DNA of 64,000 bases from contig CAZUGO010000047.1 of the NCBI GenBank assembly GCA_964619935.1, forward strand, positions 33,858-97,857. The letters run 5' to 3'. Numbering within the stretch: position 1 is the stretch's first letter; every line of letters starts with the position of its first letter. The notes beneath the pieces are model-generated. The model did no database searches. It saw nothing but the letters and a program-made list of their open reading frames with translations, and was not told where the DNA came from. Position numbers and translations under genes: made by a program. The stretch is from CAZUGO01 sp964619935 (GTDB taxonomy: Bacteria; Planctomycetota; Phycisphaerae; UBA1845; CAIVHJ01). Of the stretch, positions 61,151-64,000 are shown piece by piece.

Positions 61151-61408
61151 ATGGCGAAGTCTCGGGCTGAGCGGCACGACGGGATCAGCGAGATTGGCGC
61201 GTTCGTTCGGACGCGCCGGCGGGCGAGCAAGCTTTCGCAGCGTGAACTCGGCGAGCTGGCCGGCGTCGGCACACGCTTCGTTTCCGAACTCGAACGCTGC
61301 AAGCCGTCGGTCCGGCTCGACGCTGTGAACAAGGTGCTGGCCGTTTTTGGAAAGGCGCTCGGCGTCGTGGACGCGCCGCGGAAGGAACAGAGTGATGAGA
61401 ATGCGTAG
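61151..61408 (+). CDS. hipB: HipB-like XRE antitoxin/repressor
   Basis: An 85-residue DNA-binding protein with an HTH_3 domain (IGAFVRTRRRASKLSQRELG, ELAGVGTRFVSELERCKPSV, RLDAVNKVLAVFGKALGV). It should repress its own operon through the three palindromic sites upstream. The start MAKSRAERH follows GGAAGAAG; the longer upstream frame covers the promoter. Its last 14 bp overlap hipS. Confidence 0.9.
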   Translation: MAKSRAERHDGISEIGAFVRTRRRASKLSQRELGELAGVGTRFVSELERCKPSVRLDAVNKVLAVFGKALGVVDAPRKEQSDENA

Positions 61409-61745
61409 GGCCACCGTGCGTCTCGATGGCCAGCCGGTCGGCACGCTTATCGAAACGGGAAGGCAGGTCACGTTCACGTACGACCCGCAATGGCTCGCTC
61501 GAGCGGACGCGGTTCCGGTGTCTGTGACGCTTCCGGTGCGGGCCGAACGCTACGTAACGGAGGGCCTGCACCCGTTCTTCGAGAACCTCCTGCCGGAGGG
61601 CTGGCTGCTGGAGTTGGCCACGCGCAAGCTCAAGATCTCCAAGGACGATGGGTTCGGGCTGCTCCTGGCCACGTGCGCCGACTGCGTCGGCGCCGTCGAG
61701 ATTGTTCCGACAAAAGACGCCGCCGGCGGGGAGCGAAACGAGTGA
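61395..61745 (+). CDS. hipS: HipS-like small antitoxin (HipA N-subdomain-1 protein)
   Basis: A 116-residue protein equal to the detached N-terminal subdomain of HipA kinases: ATVRLDGQPVGTLIE, VTFTYDPQWL, PVSVTLPVRAERYV and GLHPFFENLLPEGWLLELAT then GFGLLLATCADCVGAVEIVP. In characterised HipBST systems the HipS protein is the antitoxin, and a conserved Trp is reported to enter the kinase site; Trp70 here is a candidate. It overlaps hipB by 14 bp and hipT by 4 bp, so all three are translationally coupled. Confidence 0.88.
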   Translation: MRMRRATVRLDGQPVGTLIETGRQVTFTYDPQWLARADAVPVSVTLPVRAERYVTEGLHPFFENLLPEGWLLELATRKLKISKDDGFGLLLATCADCVGAVEIVPTKDAAGGERNE

Positions 61746-62662
61746 GCCGCACCTGCCGAGTGTGCCTGAAACCAGTTCGTGACCAGGATTATCACGCGGC
61801 CTGCCTGCGGCCGCTGTTCGGCGCTGCGAAAGTGCCGCAACTTGACATCAGCCTGGCCAAGCTACACACCGCCGGCCTGGCCATGGTCGGCCGTTCGTCC
61901 CTGTCCGGCGTGCAGAAGAAAATCTCCGTCACGCTGACCACGGATCGTGAAACGCTCCAAGTCGCCGCGGAGGGCGGGCGCTACATCCTGAAGCCGCAGA
62001 CCGAGACGTTCCCGGCGCTGCCCGAAAACGAGCACGTGACCACCTGTCTGGCGAAGCTGGTCGAGATTGAGGTACCACCGTCTGGCCTGGTTGCGCTCAG
62101 TGATGGCTCGCTGGCGTTTCTTTCCAAGCGCTTTGATCGGCTGCCCGATGGCCGCAAGCTGCGGCAAGAGGACTTCTGTCAGCTCGCCGGGCAGTCGCCC
62201 AAGGACAAGTACGAGGGCCCGGCGGAGCTTTGCGTGCGATTGCTCCGGAAGTACGCGTCCGAGCCGCTGATCGAGATCCTGAAGCTTTATCGACTGCTGC
62301 TCTTTGGCTGGTGGACGGGCAACGGTGACATACACCTCAAGAACCTGTCGCTGTTCACGGACACGCAGGGAATCACGCGGCTCACGCCGGCGTACGACCT
62401 GGTCAGCACGCGGCTCGTGATTCCGGACGACCCGCTGGCGCTGCCCGTCGTCGGCAAGAAAACCAAGCTCACCCGCACGACGTGGCGGGATTTTGCAGAG
62501 TACTGCGGCATTCCCAAGAAAACAGCTGGCCGCGTCTTCGAAAGGCAGGCGGCGGTTGAGGTTGCTGCGACTGGGGCTATCGAAGCTTGTTTCCTGCCGG
62601 CCGAGCAGAAAGTCACGCTGAAGGAGCTGGTGGCGGAACGCAGTTCGTCGCTGCGTGAATGA
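61742..62662 (+). CDS. hipT: HipT-like kinase toxin with N-terminal zinc-knuckle
   Basis: A 306-residue Ser/Thr kinase of the HipA family lacking the N-subdomain. Residues 5-21 form CxxC-x9-HxxC, a zinc-knuckle-like module. Next come the Gly-rich loop SSLSGVQKK with Ser53 and Ser55 (candidate autophosphorylation pair), YILKP (Lys84), and the catalytic loop GNGDIHLKN (Asp196, Asn201), then YDLVST (Asp219). Known HipT and HipA phosphorylate aminoacyl-tRNA synthetases; the target here is unknown. The start is a GTG overlapping the hipS stop (GTGA), with GGGGAG eight bases upstream. Confidence 0.88.
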   Translation: MSRTCRVCLKPVRDQDYHAACLRPLFGAAKVPQLDISLAKLHTAGLAMVGRSSLSGVQKKISVTLTTDRETLQVAAEGGRYILKPQTETFPALPENEHVTTCLAKLVEIEVPPSGLVALSDGSLAFLSKRFDRLPDGRKLRQEDFCQLAGQSPKDKYEGPAELCVRLLRKYASEPLIEILKLYRLLLFGWWTGNGDIHLKNLSLFTDTQGITRLTPAYDLVSTRLVIPDDPLALPVVGKKTKLTRTTWRDFAEYCGIPKKTAGRVFERQAAVEVAATGAIEACFLPAEQKVTLKELVAERSSSLRE

Positions 62663-62710
62663 CGGATGAATGACTGACCCGGCAACGCTCCGATTCGGCG
62701 CTGGCCGTGA

Positions 62711-63049
62711 AGCAGCGAGGGCGGCATCAGAAACATCGCCGTCGATGTCGATAACACCGGCGTGGTTTGTCTTGACTATCAAATCCCCGCTGTTGGTCTC
62801 GCTGGAAATGTTGTCCCCGACCTTGAATACACCCGAACTCGTAATGCTGCCGTCCACTGTCACGCTACCGGTGAAGGTCTTGGGAAAGTGAACATGGCCC
62901 ACCACATCTCCATCCACCTGGAGTGTCCCGCTCATGGTCTCGACGACCCAGACCAGGCCATCCTCTCCCGAGTTCGTGGCAACATCTCCGCCGATATCTA
63001 TGGTGCCGCTCATCGTGCCGTCCACACGGATTAGACCGGCCACGATGCC
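62711..63049 (-). pseudogene. Fragment of repetitive beta-solenoid surface protein
   Basis: Minus-strand translation gives short repeats such as IRVDGTMSGTIDIGGDV, VVETMSGTLQVDGDVVGHV, FTGSVTVDGSITSSGVFKVG and AGVIDIDGDVSD. This is the style of planctomycete beta-helix surface proteins. It has neither a normal start nor an end: upstream it runs into antisense XRE sequence, downstream into antisense hipT. I call it a gene fragment captured by rearrangement. Confidence 0.5.
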
Positions 63050-63307
63050 AAGCTTCGGAAACGGGTTAAGGACGCCGGCGTTGAGCTCGAAGTCGCTCAA
63101 CTCATCTACGACGCTCGCAGCGAAGCCGCCCTAACGCAGCATGAACTCGCGGGCCTTGTCGGCACCGACCAATCGGTCATTTCGCGTCTTGAAAATGCCG
63201 ACTACGAAGGCCACTCGCTCTCCATGCTCCGCCGTATCGCCCAGGCACTTGGCAAGAACCTTGAGGTTCGATTCGTCAACGCCGAACGCGCACGCGAATC
63301 GGCGTAA
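63035..63307 (+). pseudogene. N-terminally truncated XRE antitoxin (HigA-like)
   Basis: The frame opens at 63035 without a good start codon and encodes VELEVAQLIYDARSEAALTQ, HELAGLVGTDQSVISRLENA and DYEGHSLSMLRRIAQALGKN, then LEVRFV. This is the C-terminal helix-turn-helix of HigA/RelB-type antitoxins. About 15-25 N-terminal residues and any partner toxin are missing. The upstream edge meets the beta-solenoid fragment, which marks a recombination joint. Confidence 0.6.
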
Positions 63308-63347
63308 CCCCCGGCACACGCCCGCTGAACTTACCGCTTCCGTTCGA

Positions 63348-63518
63348 TCACTTCTCCTGGTGTGAACGGCGTTTGAAAAGCGCGTAAATCCGGCGCTTTA
63401 GTTGGATGATCTTGACCTGCTCGCCGCCGAAGTGCCAGAACGCATCCTCCAGGCAGCGGATGAATTGCTCCGCCGTCTGACGATACACCACCTCACTGTA
63501 GGCCTTGCGAGATTGGAA
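63348..63518 (-). pseudogene. istA: IS21-family IstA transposase remnant
   Basis: The minus-strand translation SRKAYSEVVYRQTAEQFIRC followed by LEDAFWHFGG matches the integrase core of IS21 IstA. After the GG the expected VPxTLVIDNL is disrupted, reading EQVKIIQLKRRI, and no other IS parts remain. It is a decayed insertion-sequence fragment at the edge of the accessory region. Confidence 0.6.
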
Positions 63519-63588
63519 TAATGGAATAAAGGGGTCAGGAGCAGACGACGTCAACTGCAGCCGGCTCGTTGACCGGCGGAAAGCGCGC

Positions 63589-63999
63589 CTATTCGCAGGA
63601 TCCCCACGCCCCGAGAAGCTGAGCGAGGTCGGCTGGCCCGACGGTGCCATCGTTGTCCAGGTCCGCCGAGTGACCGGGGTTGGCCCCCCAGACGCCCAGC
63701 AGCACCGCCAGGTCCGCCGCATCCACACTGCCGCTACGGTCCAGGTCCGGCCCGCAACACTGCACCGGGGGCGGCGGGTTCCGGCGATCGGTCCAGGCCG
63801 CCACAAAAAGGCCGGCGTCCGCGCAGTCCACATCCGCATCCCCGTCCAGGTCCGCCCATACGCACCCCGGCCAGCTTCCAGCCGCGGACGTTGCACACTC
63901 CTCAAAGTAGAAGACGTCGCCGGAATCCACCTCGCCGTCGCTGTTGAAATCACCGGATCCAGCAAGCGGAATGTCTCCGAACCGCACGTAATGCCACTG
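63589..63999 (-). CDS. C-terminal part of dockerin-type secreted protein, cut by window end
   Basis: The frame is open to the right edge and ends with four EF-hand-like, dockerin-type repeats: DFNSDGEVDSGDVFYFEECA, DLDGDADVDCADAGLFVAAW, DLDRSGSVDAADLAVLLGVW and DLDNDGTVGPADLAQLLGAW. It resembles the FG-GAP protein's tail. The rest lies beyond the window, so its function cannot be told. Confidence 0.75.
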   Translation of the reverse strand, partial: QWHYVRFGDIPLAGSGDFNSDGEVDSGDVFYFEECATSAAGSWPGCVWADLDGDADVDCADAGLFVAAWTDRRNPPPPVQCCGPDLDRSGSVDAADLAVLLGVWGANPGHSADLDNDGTVGPADLAQLLGAWGSCE

Positions 64000-64000
64000 C

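Noticed and set aside
61862..63100. Single 412-codon minus-strand frame spanning hipT antisense
   Set aside because: Only its first ~120 codons look real; the rest is a mirror of hipT, so I kept it as a fragment.

Overview
The window is about 64 kb of GC-rich bacterial chromosome. It most likely comes from a planctomycete, probably a Phycisphaerae-like lineage. This is an inference from three things: Cys-rich and FG-GAP secreted proteins ending in dockerin-like 'NAADLA..LG.WG' repeats, bactofilins, and a LeuRS with a large insertion ahead of its zinc region. I see no rRNA, tRNA or CRISPR array. Most long antisense reading frames are GC-bias shadows of real genes.

Layout. 1-8.2 kb holds the end of leuS, a CYTH protein, a rearranged str operon (rpsL-bioY-rpsG) with its own promoter and terminator, a DMT exporter, a SprA-type putative protease and a cyclic-2,3-DPG-synthetase-like GTPase. 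8.4-16.3 kb holds a GT-C membrane protein, an HslV-like peptidase with Ser in place of the Thr nucleophile, two sodium-coupled amino-acid transporters (NSS with its small subunit, and AGCS) and a PP2C/SpoIIE phosphatase. 16.5-25.4 kb is an envelope region: an FG-GAP/UnbV protein, a 22-bp tandem repeat array, two bactofilins, a 1,282-residue Cys-rich lipoprotein and a secreted nuclease. 25.4-33 kb is housekeeping: a phosphoesterase, a TIM-barrel protein without its metal ligands, mutL, nrnA and ribF.

33.1-48.9 kb is a complete Tad (tight adherence) pilus locus on the minus strand. It runs from two Flp pilins through prepilin peptidase TadV, TadE, CpaB, secretin CpaC, two TadG-type proteins (one with a VWA domain), TadZ/CpaE, TadA, TadB and TadC, to two lipoproteins (an OmpA-like one and TadD). 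A very strong intercistronic hairpin lies between the secretin and the TadG genes. 49.2-54.1 kb is a tightly coupled four-gene block predicted to make a glycolipid: PIG-V-like mannosyltransferase, inositol-phosphorylceramide-synthase-like PAP2 protein and two GT87 enzymes. 54.2-57.6 kb is an ECF sigma / anti-sigma / double-PDZ operon that looks like an envelope stress module. A small secretin-N-domain protein and pyruvate kinase follow.

60.2-64 kb is an accessory, scarred region. It contains a second 22-bp-period array (AT-rich and GGTACC-centred), a truncated SYLF-domain remnant and a tripartite HipBST toxin-antitoxin operon. The operon has three TTCCCG-n2-CGGGAA operators spaced exactly 71 bp apart around its promoter. 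Beyond it lie a beta-solenoid gene fragment, a headless XRE antitoxin, an IS21 istA remnant and the C-terminus of a dockerin-type protein that runs off the window. The most novel-looking items are the zinc-knuckle HipBST operon with evenly spaced operators, the two unrelated-sequence 22-bp palindromic arrays, and the PIG-V/IPC-synthase/GT87 cluster.
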